Assembly: GCA_021784205.1 (NCBI GenBank)
Contig: JAJXTB010000087.1
Coordinates: 1-11,894 of the forward strand
Reading direction: 5' to 3'
DNA: 11,894 bases
Source of the DNA: Actinomycetes bacterium
GTDB taxonomy: Bacteria; Actinomycetota; Acidimicrobiia; Acidimicrobiales; RAAP-2
Below the pieces are notes generated by a model, which had not been told where the DNA came from, did no database searches, and worked only from the letters and a program-made list of their open reading frames with translations. Positions 6,105 through 11,894 of the stretch are shown piece after piece. A program made the translations under genes and the position numbers. Positions within the stretch are counted from its first letter, which is position 1. Every line of letters starts with the position of its first letter.

Positions 6105-6845
6105 TTAGGCGATTGCCTTGGGAATCTGACTGAGCAGCGTACTCGGGTTCACGTACATCTCCTGGTTGGAGATCCAGTAATCGCGATACCACAGGACCCG
6201 GCCGCGATAGATCAAGACGAACGCGTGGCCGGGGGTCGTCGCGTGCATCCCGAGGCCGAGCGTGTTGAACGCCGTGGACAGGTTCAAACTCGTGTCGGAG
6301 ATGAGTGGTGTCGTAATGCCGTAGTCCGCGGCGGCCTGACGCAGGACGCCGACCGGGTCGGGGGTGATCGAGATCAGCTGAATGCCACGTCGGGCCAGTT
6401 GATCACCGACTTGTTGAATGCTGTGAATCTGTTCCAAGCAGGCCTGGCACGAGACACCCTCGGAAAAGAAGAGGAGCGTCTTGTGGTCAAAGACCGAGTT
6501 TGAGGAGATGACGCGCCCGGTCAGGAGGTTGTGCGCGGAAAACGCCGGCACGCGCGACCCGGCGGGCAGTCCCGTCCCGATCGCGACACCGGCGGGTAGT
6601 CCGCGCGGCGTCGGTACCGCGTCGGCGTGTAGCAGCCGCGGAACGACGAAACTCAGCGCGACGAGGGCGACGGTGCCGGCGATCCAGGCCGCACGTCGGG
6701 TGTCGCGACGACGTCGAGCGCGTTGGCGCCGCGCCCGCTGCGCGACGCTCGCCCTCGACGGTGGGTTAGGACTCGGTTGTTTGGTTGGCCCCTTCGGGGT
6801 CGAGGGACGTGTTGGTGTCCGATGGTTCCGATTGCTCTGCGTCAT
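6105..6845 (-). CDS. Membrane-anchored thioredoxin/peroxiredoxin-like (AhpC/TSA fold) protein
   Basis: A 246-residue protein. Residues 1-53 are a Pro/Thr-rich then strongly Arg-rich cytoplasmic tail. Residues 54-71 form one membrane anchor, placing the rest outside the membrane. The thioredoxin fold spans about 95-246, with the redox pair in SCQAC (Cys133, Cys136) after LLFFSEG, and a likely cis-Pro at Thr204-Pro205. Family members reduce extracytoplasmic disulfides, or act as resA/tlpA-like partners of CcdA. It follows the CcdA-like gene, which would supply electrons. The ATG at 6845 lies 80 nt inside the preceding gene in another frame, yet an excellent GAAGGAAG sits seven bases before it and no other usable start exists before the fold. 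The exact substrate, such as cytochrome c, copper-oxidised thiols or a peroxide, is not evident. Confidence 0.88.
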   Translation of the reverse strand: MTQSNRNHRTPTRPSTPKGPTKQPSPNPPSRASVAQRARRQRARRRRDTRRAAWIAGTVALVALSFVVPRLLHADAVPTPRGLPAGVAIGTGLPAGSRVPAFSAHNLLTGRVISSNSVFDHKTLLFFSEGVSCQACLEQIHSIQQVGDQLARRGIQLISITPDPVGVLRQAAADYGITTPLISDTSLNLSTAFNTLGLGMHATTPGHAFVLIYRGRVLWYRDYWISNQEMYVNPSTLLSQIPKAIA

Positions 6846-7671
6846 GACGCATCTTCCTTCCTCGAACGACGTACCACGCGAATGCCCCAGCCACCGTCAC
6901 CAAGACCGGCAGGGTGATGACGTTGGGCACCGCGTCGAGGTGCGCGGAAACCCCGCGCACCCAGTCACCCATCGCGCGCTGGTACGCCGGTGCCGTGTTC
7001 GACTTACCGATCAGCGCGAGGACGATGAAGAGCACCCCGAAGCCGGCGAACATCACCGCCCCGCCGAGGCGCATGACGCCGATGCGCTTGTGGTGGTTCT
7101 TGAACGAGATCGTGACGGGCTTGTCGCCAATCCGACCCCGATATCGACCCGTGACGAGCGCGATGGGGATGAGCGGCGCCATCATTCCCGTGACGTACGC
7201 CGCCCCGAGGAGCAGCCCGCCGGTCACGGTTCCACTCGTCGCCGAGAGGGCGATCGCCCCCGCGAGCACCGGGGCGCAGCACGCGGTCGACGCGCCAGAA
7301 AATGCGCCGAGGCCGAAGACGGACCACAGTGAACCGGTCATTCGGGGCTGGGGCACGTTGAGCGACAACATCGAGCCGCGCCACAGCGCAACCGCCACGC
7401 CGATCATCATCAAACCACCCAGGGTGAAGAGTTGTGCGTGCCAGTGCGTGATCGTCGACGCGATGCTCGCTGCGCCCATGGTGATCGGCAGGACCACCAC
7501 CGTGACCCCCGCGACGTAGAGCGCACTCAGGCGGGCGACTTTAAGTTTGCGGCCGCCACCGATGGCCGCCAGGTAGGCGGGCAACATGACCCCGGCGCAA
7601 CACGGCGCGAAGAACGCAACCATGCCCGCGGCGAACGCCGCGGCGAGCGAGCCCCCGAGCAGCAGCGTCAT
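6766..7671 (-). CDS. CcdA/DsbD-like transmembrane electron carrier
   Basis: A 301-residue polytopic membrane protein of the cytochrome c biogenesis CcdA/DsbD core family, which carries electrons from cytoplasmic thioredoxins to extracytoplasmic thiol proteins. The two symmetric Cys-Pro motifs are clear: FFAPCCAGVMLPAY (Cys24, Cys25) and STACCAPVLAG (Cys131, Cys132). Both have doubled Cys, unlike the single redox Cys per motif of ordinary CcdA. Hydrophobic segments lie at about 10-38, 48-72, 79-97, 117-143, 150-174, 201-222 and 251-269. The polar C-terminal 30 residues overlap the next gene. The start ATG at 7671 overlaps the stop of the glutaredoxin-like gene by ATGA, so the three genes form one operon. 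A basic, His-containing loop (KNHHKR, 191-196) is unusual but not diagnostic. Confidence 0.9.
   Translation of the reverse strand: MTLLLGGSLAAAFAAGMVAFFAPCCAGVMLPAYLAAIGGGRKLKVARLSALYVAGVTVVVLPITMGAASIASTITHWHAQLFTLGGLMMIGVAVALWRGSMLSLNVPQPRMTGSLWSVFGLGAFSGASTACCAPVLAGAIALSATSGTVTGGLLLGAAYVTGMMAPLIPIALVTGRYRGRIGDKPVTISFKNHHKRIGVMRLGGAVMFAGFGVLFIVLALIGKSNTAPAYQRAMGDWVRGVSAHLDAVPNVITLPVLVTVAGAFAWYVVRGRKMRHDAEQSEPSDTNTSLDPEGANQTTES
6853..6860 (-). promoter_or_regulatory. Ribosome binding site for the thioredoxin-like gene, inside the ccdA-like gene
   Basis: GAAGGAAG on the minus strand lies seven bases before the ATG at 6845. It fixes that start despite the 80-nt out-of-frame overlap with the upstream gene. 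Confidence 0.7.
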
Positions 7672-7916
7672 CGACCCAGCTCCTCGCGCAGACGGCCCTC
7701 GGAGAACCGGCCGTAGGCGATCACTCGCAACCCGTTGACGAGGACCGGTGGGAAGGCGAAGACGACGCCCCGGTCGGCGAGCACCGCGGCCTCGTCTCCG
7801 TAGATATCAGCTTCTCGATACGTCACGCCCAAGGTCGTCAGCATCTGGCGGGCGCGTACACACCAATGACAGCCAGTCGCGGTGAACAGGGTGTATGAGT
7901 CACGTTGCTCGGACAT
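7668..7916 (-). CDS. Glutaredoxin-like thiol oxidoreductase
   Basis: An 82-residue cytoplasmic protein with the thioredoxin fold. The CxxC active site is CHWC (Cys16, Cys19) after YTLFTATG, followed by an amphipathic helix, and by FPPVLVNG (55-62) as the cis-Pro strand. The length fits small glutaredoxin or NrdH-type proteins, but CHWC is neither the usual CPYC nor the NrdH CxQC, so I leave the subtype open. It is first in an operon with the CcdA-like carrier (4-nt overlap) and the anchored thioredoxin-like protein, so it may pass cytoplasmic reducing power to the carrier. No Shine-Dalgarno precedes the ATG; a TACTAT hexamer seven bases upstream suggests a leaderless transcript. Confidence 0.85.
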   Translation of the reverse strand: MSEQRDSYTLFTATGCHWCVRARQMLTTLGVTYREADIYGDEAAVLADRGVVFAFPPVLVNGLRVIAYGRFSEGRLREELGR

Positions 7917-7923
7917 GCGCCCG

Positions 7924-7942
7924 ATAGTACGAAGGACTTATG
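7924..7942 (-). promoter_or_regulatory. Candidate leaderless promoter of the redox operon with GGACTTATG copy B
   Basis: On the minus strand TACTAT (7929-7924) fits the actinobacterial -10 pattern TANNNT and ends seven bases before the ATG at 7916, the spacing of leaderless promoters. GGACTTATG (7934-7942, plus strand) lies just upstream, where a bound regulator would contact or block polymerase. It forms a 9-bp inverted pair with the copy at 7983-7991. Confidence 0.5.
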
Positions 7943-7978
7943 AAAGAGTGATGAAGTTGCGCGCCGCGTCGCTAAGTA

Positions 7979-7995
7979 GTGACATAAGTCCCGAA
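7979..7995 (-). promoter_or_regulatory. DosR-box-like site, GGGACTTATG copy C
   Basis: The plus strand reads GTGACATAAGTCCCGAA. It matches the core of the mycobacterial DosR box (GGGACTWWAGTCCCSAA) at 15 of 17 positions. Its reverse complement begins GGGACTTATGTCACTAC, nearly identical to the element at 4518-4534. It lies between the redox operon and the second two-component operon and could serve either. Confidence 0.45.
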
Positions 7996-8054
7996 TGTCG
8001 TCGCCATGGCGTCGACTACACATCATCTTCACACGCGGGATCCAGACTTGGCGC

Positions 8055-8777
8055 ATGAGGCGAAGTCGAGAGCGCAGCCCTCGGGTCATCGTGATCGATG
8101 ATGACCCGTCAGTTCGTGAAGTGAGTCGGGCCTACCTTGAGCGAGACGGGTTCGTGGTCACCCTCGCCGAGACGGCCCAGGAGGGGATCGAGCTCGCCGA
8201 GCGCGTTGGACCCGATCTCGTCGTCTTGGATCTGATGTTGCCCGACCTGCCCGGCGAAGACGTCGCCCGGGAGATCCGCGGGAGGTCGGACCTCCCGATC
8301 CTGATCCTGACGGCCAAGGCCTCGGAGAGCGATCGACTCAACGGCTTGGCCCTGGGGGCCGACGACTACCTCGTGAAGCCGTTCAGTCCACGCGAGCTCG
8401 TGGCCCGCGTGCGCGCGATCCTTCGCCGAACGAACGGGGTCGACGCGCCCCTGGTGAGCGAACTGCGCCTCGGTGGAGGCAATCTGGTGATCAATTCCTT
8501 GACGCGAGAGGTAATCGTGCGGGGATCGGTCGTGGATCTGACGCGAAACGAATACCGACTCCTGGAGGTGCTCGCGCGATACCCCGGTCGTGTGTATTCG
8601 AGGCTCGAACTGATCAACCGGGTTCAAGGGTACGACTATGAAGGCTACGAGCGGACAATTGACGCTCACGTGAAGAACCTTCGCAAGAAGATTGAAGTGG
8701 ACGCGCGCCACCCCGAGTTCGTCGAAACGGTATTCGGCAGCGGGTATCGTATGGCCCGACCAGCGCGCGCGTCGTGA
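8055..8777 (+). CDS. OmpR/PhoB-family response regulator (second pair)
   Basis: A regulator of 240 residues from the ATG at 8055. The receiver domain (about 10-125) has the acidic cluster DDD (15-17), phospho-acceptor Asp59 in VVLDLMLPD, Thr86 and Lys108-Pro109. The winged helix (about 138-235) contains LTRNEYRLLEVL and RTIDAHVKNLRKKIE and ends with FGSGYRM. An in-frame ATG at 7995 would add 20 residues with poor codon bias, and it overlaps the DosR-box-like site, so I prefer 8055, although neither start has a clear Shine-Dalgarno. The kinase gene overlaps its end by GTGA. It is divergent from the glutaredoxin-ccdA-thioredoxin operon, which makes that operon a candidate target. Its C-terminal domain closely resembles that of the regulator at 1490-2188. 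Confidence 0.93.
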   Translation: MRRSRERSPRVIVIDDDPSVREVSRAYLERDGFVVTLAETAQEGIELAERVGPDLVVLDLMLPDLPGEDVAREIRGRSDLPILILTAKASESDRLNGLALGADDYLVKPFSPRELVARVRAILRRTNGVDAPLVSELRLGGGNLVINSLTREVIVRGSVVDLTRNEYRLLEVLARYPGRVYSRLELINRVQGYDYEGYERTIDAHVKNLRKKIEVDARHPEFVETVFGSGYRMARPARAS

Positions 8778-10141
8778 AGCGGCTGAGCCTTCGCTCTCGT
8801 CTCACGATCGCGCTCATCGCGATATCGCTGTTCGCGGTCGCCCTGGCGGCGCTCATCGGGAACATGGGACTCAATTCGCGACTCGAGCAGGCCGCGCGTT
8901 CGAGGCTCGTGGCGACGGCCCAGTCCCTCGCGTTCCTGAGTTCGCGGACCCTGTCGACGGCGCCACATCCGATGATCGTTCTGCAGTCCGAGATCACCGA
9001 TATTGCGCGTTTCGAGGGCCTGCGCGTGTCGATCAGCCTGACCAACGGGTCGACGGTGCGAGGGGGCGAGCCGGTCACGGGTACCGCGGTCACCCGTCCC
9101 ATCATCGTTGACGGCCGTCCCGTCGGCGTCCTTCGCGTCGCGACGTCCAATGGACTACTACTGACTCCCGGCGACGTCCAACTCGGCGACTCGCTCAATC
9201 GACTTCATCTCGTGGCCGCCGCGGTGGCGTTGCTCGTCGCGCTGGTCACGTCTCTTCTCCTCTCTGAGACCCTGTCACGGCCCTTGCGTCACGTGCGCGA
9301 CGTGGCCGAACATCTCACCCGGGGCGACCTCGACGCGCGCGTGCAACTCGACCGCGTTCCCGAGACGGCCGCCGTCGGTCGCACCCTGAACACGCTGGCG
9401 GAGAAGCTCCAGTGGGAGGAGGAACTTCGCAAGGAGAGCGTGGGGGATCTCGCCCACGAGTTGCGAACGCCGGTGAACGCGATTTTGAGTCGGGTCGAAG
9501 CGGTGCAGGACGGGCTGCTTCCGGCGGCGGAGAATCTCGAAGTCGTCCACGGCGAAGCGTTGCGTCTCACGCACCTGCTCGACGACCTCGCCCGGCTGGC
9601 TGACGCTCAGCAGCTCGCGTTCGACCTCGACAGAGACCTCGTGGATGTCGCCAACGTGGTTCACGCCGCGACGCGGGGGCTCAGCGTGACCGCCCTGCAG
9701 CACGGCGTCGAACTCGACGCCACCGCGGAACCGGCGTACCTCACCGGCGACGCGCTGCGCCTCGAGCAGGTGGTACTGAACTTGCTGTCCAACGCCATCC
9801 ACGCCACGCCCCGTGGTGGTCGAGTCTCGGTGTTCGTCAGCGACGCTCGTGAGGACGTGACGATCACGGTACGCGACACCGGCTGTGGCATCGCGGCGGA
9901 GGACATCGCGCGGGTGTTCACTCGGTTTTGGCGCGCGGATCGCGCTCGGAGTCGCGTGACGGGAGGTTCGGGTATCGGGTTGACGATTGTCAACGAGATC
10001 GTTCGCGCCCACGGCGGGCGAATTGACATCGAAAGTCGCGTCGGCGAAGGCACCGCCATCAGCGTGCACCTCCCCCACGACCCGCCGCATAGCGCTGTCG
10101 AGCCGGTGGCTCACCGAGACTCGTCCACGGTGGGGGCCTGA
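8774..10141 (+). CDS. Sensor histidine kinase (HAMP / HisKA / HATPase), second pair
   Basis: A membrane kinase of 455 residues starting at GTG 8774, which overlaps the regulator stop (GTGA). Membrane segments lie at about 10-30 and 144-166, enclosing a sensor of about 113 residues without a recognisable ligand motif. HAMP about 167-217, then HisKA with DLAHELRTP (His228), and an ATPase domain with NLLSN (336-340), DTGCGI (368-373), FTRFWR (382-387) and GGSGIGL (397-403). All catalytic motifs are present. The C-terminal 25 residues beyond the last strand are polar and probably disordered. It is the cognate kinase of the preceding regulator. The signal is unknown; a redox or envelope cue is only suggested by the divergent thiol operon. 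Confidence 0.95.
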   Translation: MKRLSLRSRLTIALIAISLFAVALAALIGNMGLNSRLEQAARSRLVATAQSLAFLSSRTLSTAPHPMIVLQSEITDIARFEGLRVSISLTNGSTVRGGEPVTGTAVTRPIIVDGRPVGVLRVATSNGLLLTPGDVQLGDSLNRLHLVAAAVALLVALVTSLLLSETLSRPLRHVRDVAEHLTRGDLDARVQLDRVPETAAVGRTLNTLAEKLQWEEELRKESVGDLAHELRTPVNAILSRVEAVQDGLLPAAENLEVVHGEALRLTHLLDDLARLADAQQLAFDLDRDLVDVANVVHAATRGLSVTALQHGVELDATAEPAYLTGDALRLEQVVLNLLSNAIHATPRGGRVSVFVSDAREDVTITVRDTGCGIAAEDIARVFTRFWRADRARSRVTGGSGIGLTIVNEIVRAHGGRIDIESRVGEGTAISVHLPHDPPHSAVEPVAHRDSSTVGA

Positions 10142-10595
10142 TACGGGCGCATCGCCGCGGCCGACACGCGGTGCGGACGTGGCGTAGCGTGACGGCGGCG
10201 CCAGGGGGTTGTCGGTGCAACCACGGTGTGGCCCCGTCGCGTCGGTGTCGATTCAACCCCGCTGCCTCGCGCCGACCCGTAGCGTCGCGGGTCCCCGATC
10301 GCGACGTCTGCGAACGAGGCGTAAGTGGGCGACATCTACCGCAACCTCGGTGGGAGAAGCGGGACACCGTTCTGTGCGACCGCGCGGGCGACCTGAGTCG
10401 CGTCAACGAGATCCGCAAAACGAGTTCATTCCCATCGCCCGGCGGTGCCTCGTTTCATTCCTGAAGTCGGGATCGGCGGTCTTCAGCCGGAACGAGGTGG
10501 CCGGCGTCATCTCCCGGGCCCTCACGGTGACCACGTCACCGTGATGTTGGCGGTGCCAGTTGGCGAGTTCATCGATACTCGGGTCAGGCCTGGAC
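10142..10595. other. 454-bp region without a convincing gene
   Basis: It lies between the convergent kinase and Nudix genes. Overlapping ORFs of about 75-120 codons exist on both strands, but none shows a family motif, a ribosome site or steady codon bias. Visible structure: a small hairpin with GACCCG/CGGGTC arms (10274-10293) and a perfect 23-bp dyad (10522-10544). A decayed gene is possible: some frames near 10320-10540 look locally protein-like, but I cannot name one. Confidence 0.6.
10522..10544. repeat. Perfect 10-bp inverted repeat with 3-base loop
   Basis: TCACGGTGAC, loop CAC, GTCACCGTGA. It is a tight hairpin 51 bp past the Nudix stop, on the downstream side of that gene. There is no T-run, so terminator function is uncertain; an operator-type binding site is the alternative. 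Confidence 0.75.
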
Positions 10596-11030
10596 CTACC
10601 ACAACTCCAGATCGGCGAGCGCTACAGCCGCGAACGCATCCAATTCGATTCCGGCGAGTTCGTTCGCGTTGAACCAGTTGACGAGCATCGGCGCCGACTC
10701 ATCGTGAGCGACGAGGCGGGCGTCAAATACCGTGGCCACCCACTTCACGTCGGCTCCCCACTCGTAGAGCACCCGATACTGGTCGCCGGCGAGCACAGCT
10801 ACGACATCGCCAACCTCGACCGTCAGACCGCAGTCGATCCGAGCGAACTTCGCCGCGGCGCTCGAAAGGTCCTGACCGTCGACCACGCGACCACCAATGC
10901 ACGACCACGGGCCATTCTCTGAAAACGACGCCAACAGAATTCGTTCGTTCTCATCGCGAACGAGTGCCACGACCGACGAGATGGTGCCGATGAATGCCGG
11001 GTTCGGTTCGTTGCTCGGTGCTTCGGTCAT
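10596..11030 (-). CDS. Nudix-fold protein with a degraded Nudix box
   Basis: A 144-residue protein of Nudix hydrolase size. N-terminal strands (VVALVRDENERILLASF, about 20-36) lead into PWSCIGGRVVDG, the normal lead-in to the Nudix box. The box pattern GX5EX7REUXEEXGU should follow, but here Glu is Gln53, Arg-Glu is Lys61-Phe62 and Glu-Glu is Ile65-Asp66, while Gly47, Gly68 and Leu69 persist. Those Glu residues bind the catalytic Mg, so hydrolysis is unlikely and a ligand-binding role is more plausible. The start at 11030 has AAGG seven bases upstream. It follows the TetR gene on the same strand with a gap of 53 bp, so they may be co-transcribed. Confidence 0.75.
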   Translation of the reverse strand: MTEAPSNEPNPAFIGTISSVVALVRDENERILLASFSENGPWSCIGGRVVDGQDLSSAAAKFARIDCGLTVEVGDVVAVLAGDQYRVLYEWGADVKWVATVFDARLVAHDESAPMLVNWFNANELAGIELDAFAAVALADLELW

Positions 11031-11083
11031 TCCGGGCCTTCGTGTTGGGCTACTGGGGGATGGGTAACACGTCGGATCCTATT

Positions 11084-11632
11084 TCAGTGTCGCATCGTCG
11101 ACGCTCGAACGAGGTCGTGCGCGGCACGGACGAGCGAGGGGTCTTTCAGCACACTGGCGGACGACATCGCACCGTTGTAACACACGATGAGTTGTTTGAC
11201 GGCAGCGTCTTCGATGTCGACCCCCAAGGTTTGTGCGAAGAATGACCCGAGGCGGCGATAGAACTCGACGATGACGCGGTGAGCGGGTGAGTCCGGGTTG
11301 ACCTCGACGGCGGCTCGACTGAATGGACAGCCGCCGAACTGGCCGCTGGCCGCGTTGGCTTCGAGTCGGTCGAAGAACGCGTCGATGCGCGCGAGCGGAT
11401 CGGCAATCTCCATGAGCGTCGCCAGCGTCTGGTCGAATCGTTCGAGCCTCACGCTGAGATACGCCGCGACGAGTTCGTCCTTACCCGCGAAGTTGTTGTA
11501 GAGGCTGGCCTTGGCCACGCCGGCGTGGGCGATGACGCGGTCGATCCCGGTCGCGGTGATCCCGTCGCGGTAGAAAAGCGTCGCCGCGGCGTCAAGGAGT
11601 TTGGCGCGGGCGCTCGATCGGGTCACGGTCAC
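11084..11632 (-). CDS. TetR-family transcriptional repressor
   Basis: A 182-residue TetR/AcrR regulator from GTG 11632. The N-terminal helix-turn-helix spans about 8-54 (KLLDAAATLFYRDGI, then TGIDRVIAHAGVAKASLYNNFAGKDEL). The ligand-binding half contains FGGCPFSRAAVE (99-110), a motif seen in a subgroup of TetR proteins, with Cys102 as a possible reactive residue. A second GTG at 11626 is preceded by TACTCT six bases upstream and may be a leaderless start, giving 180 residues. The divergent mycoredoxin-like gene shares the intervening dyad, so autoregulation and control of that redox gene are likely. The effector is unknown. Confidence 0.92.
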   Translation of the reverse strand: MTVTRSSARAKLLDAAATLFYRDGITATGIDRVIAHAGVAKASLYNNFAGKDELVAAYLSVRLERFDQTLATLMEIADPLARIDAFFDRLEANAASGQFGGCPFSRAAVEVNPDSPAHRVIVEFYRRLGSFFAQTLGVDIEDAAVKQLIVCYNGAMSSASVLKDPSLVRAAHDLVRASTMRH

Positions 11633-11639
11633 AGAGTAC

Positions 11640-11664
11640 TAGACAGACCGGTATAGTGTGTCTA
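11640..11664. promoter_or_regulatory. Dyad operator between the TetR and mycoredoxin-like genes, with embedded -10 box
   Basis: TAGACA (11640-11645) and TGTCTA (11659-11664) are exact inverted arms of a 25-bp site; the arms extend to TAGACAGAC and GTGTGTCTA with one mismatch. The centre holds ACCGGT, itself palindromic, as in many TetR operators. TATAGT (11652-11657) could be the -10 box of the rightward gene, so a bound repressor would occlude it. This fits divergent autoregulation. Confidence 0.65.
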
Positions 11665-11683
11665 CCTCGTCCCAGGAGAAGTC

Positions 11684-11894
11684 ATGACCACTCAACCCGC
11701 GACGCCACTGACCGTCATCGGTGCGAACTGGTGCCCCGACTGTCGCAGCGCGAAGGCGTTCCTCGGCGAGCAGCGCGTCGCCTACGAGTGGATCGACCTC
11801 GAGACGCACCCCGAGTACGTCGAGCGTGTCGAGGCGCTGAACGGCGGGAGCCGGATCATCCCCACGATCATCTTTCCTGACGGCTCGCACCTGG
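11684..11894 (+). CDS. Mycoredoxin/glutaredoxin-like protein, 3' end beyond the window
   Basis: The first 70 codons are visible; the gene runs off the right edge. The start ATG at 11684 has AGGAGAA six bases or fewer upstream. The fold begins with LTVIGANWCPDC (Cys17, Cys20), then a helix (RSAKAFLGEQ), a strand (AYEWIDLE) and SRIIPTIIFPDG with the cis-Pro at 60. This pattern fits actinobacterial mycoredoxin-like and glutaredoxin-family proteins, which use a CxxC site to reduce mixed disulfides with mycothiol or other low-molecular-weight thiols. CPDC differs from the common CPYC or CGYC. It is divergent from the TetR gene and probably under its control. Confidence 0.88.
   Translation, partial: MTTQPATPLTVIGANWCPDCRSAKAFLGEQRVAYEWIDLETHPEYVERVEALNGGSRIIPTIIFPDGSHL

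Noticed and set aside
5916..6503. 195-codon plus-strand ORF
   Set aside because: Most of it is antisense to the thioredoxin-like gene, whose frame has a clear CxxC fold; long antisense frames are expected in high-GC DNA.
6481..7332. 283-codon plus-strand ORF
   Set aside because: Antisense shadow of the thioredoxin-like and CcdA-like genes, with Arg/His/Asp-rich composition typical of such shadows.
7995..8054. 20-residue N-terminal extension of the second response regulator
   Set aside because: Poor codon bias, no ribosome site, and its start overlaps the DosR-box-like element; the receiver domain is complete from 8055.

Overview
The window is high-GC bacterial DNA with strong G/C preference at codon third positions, OmpR-type two-component systems, a GTG start overlapping the previous stop, at least one promoter that looks leaderless, and a mycoredoxin-type protein. 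This points to an actinomycete-like bacterium (Actinomycetota). I cannot place it further from sequence alone; an acidimicrobial or other deep-branching lineage is only a guess. No rRNA, tRNA, CRISPR array, insertion sequence or phage gene was recognised.

Left part (124-5695): a metal-handling locus. On the minus strand, reading leftward, lie an ArsP/YraQ-type permease carrying YHS metal-binding domains, a small SHOCT membrane protein preceded by a seven-codon mini-cistron, and an OmpR-family response regulator overlapping its histidine kinase. Divergent from the permease lie a DoxX-like four-helix membrane protein and a CsoR copper-sensing repressor with an intact Cys-His-Cys site. The 258-bp divergent promoter region holds a near-perfect GC-rich dyad typical of CsoR operators (4416-4430) and a related, weaker copy on the DoxX side. 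The permease ORF appears to be a frameshift fusion: codon usage, a hidden TAA and an internal Shine-Dalgarno plus ATG suggest that the last YHS domain is, or recently was, a separate 68-residue protein.

Middle part (6105-10141): a thiol-redox operon on the minus strand (glutaredoxin-like, CcdA/DsbD-like transmembrane electron carrier, membrane-anchored thioredoxin/peroxiredoxin-like protein). It is divergent from a second OmpR-type regulator and kinase pair on the plus strand. The element GGACTTATG occurs twice as an inverted pair between these operons and a third time in the DoxX promoter region, so the metal and redox loci may share a regulator. One copy resembles the mycobacterial DosR box.

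Right part (10142-11894): 454 bp without a convincing gene, a Nudix-fold protein with a degraded catalytic box, a TetR-family repressor, and the 5' part of a divergent glutaredoxin/mycoredoxin-like gene cut by the window end, with a dyad operator between the last two.

Taken together, I read the window as a copper (or other soft metal) and thiol-stress island: metal sensing (CsoR, probably the first two-component pair), metal movement or binding (permease plus YHS), and reductive repair across the membrane. The metal specificity and the link between the halves are inference.
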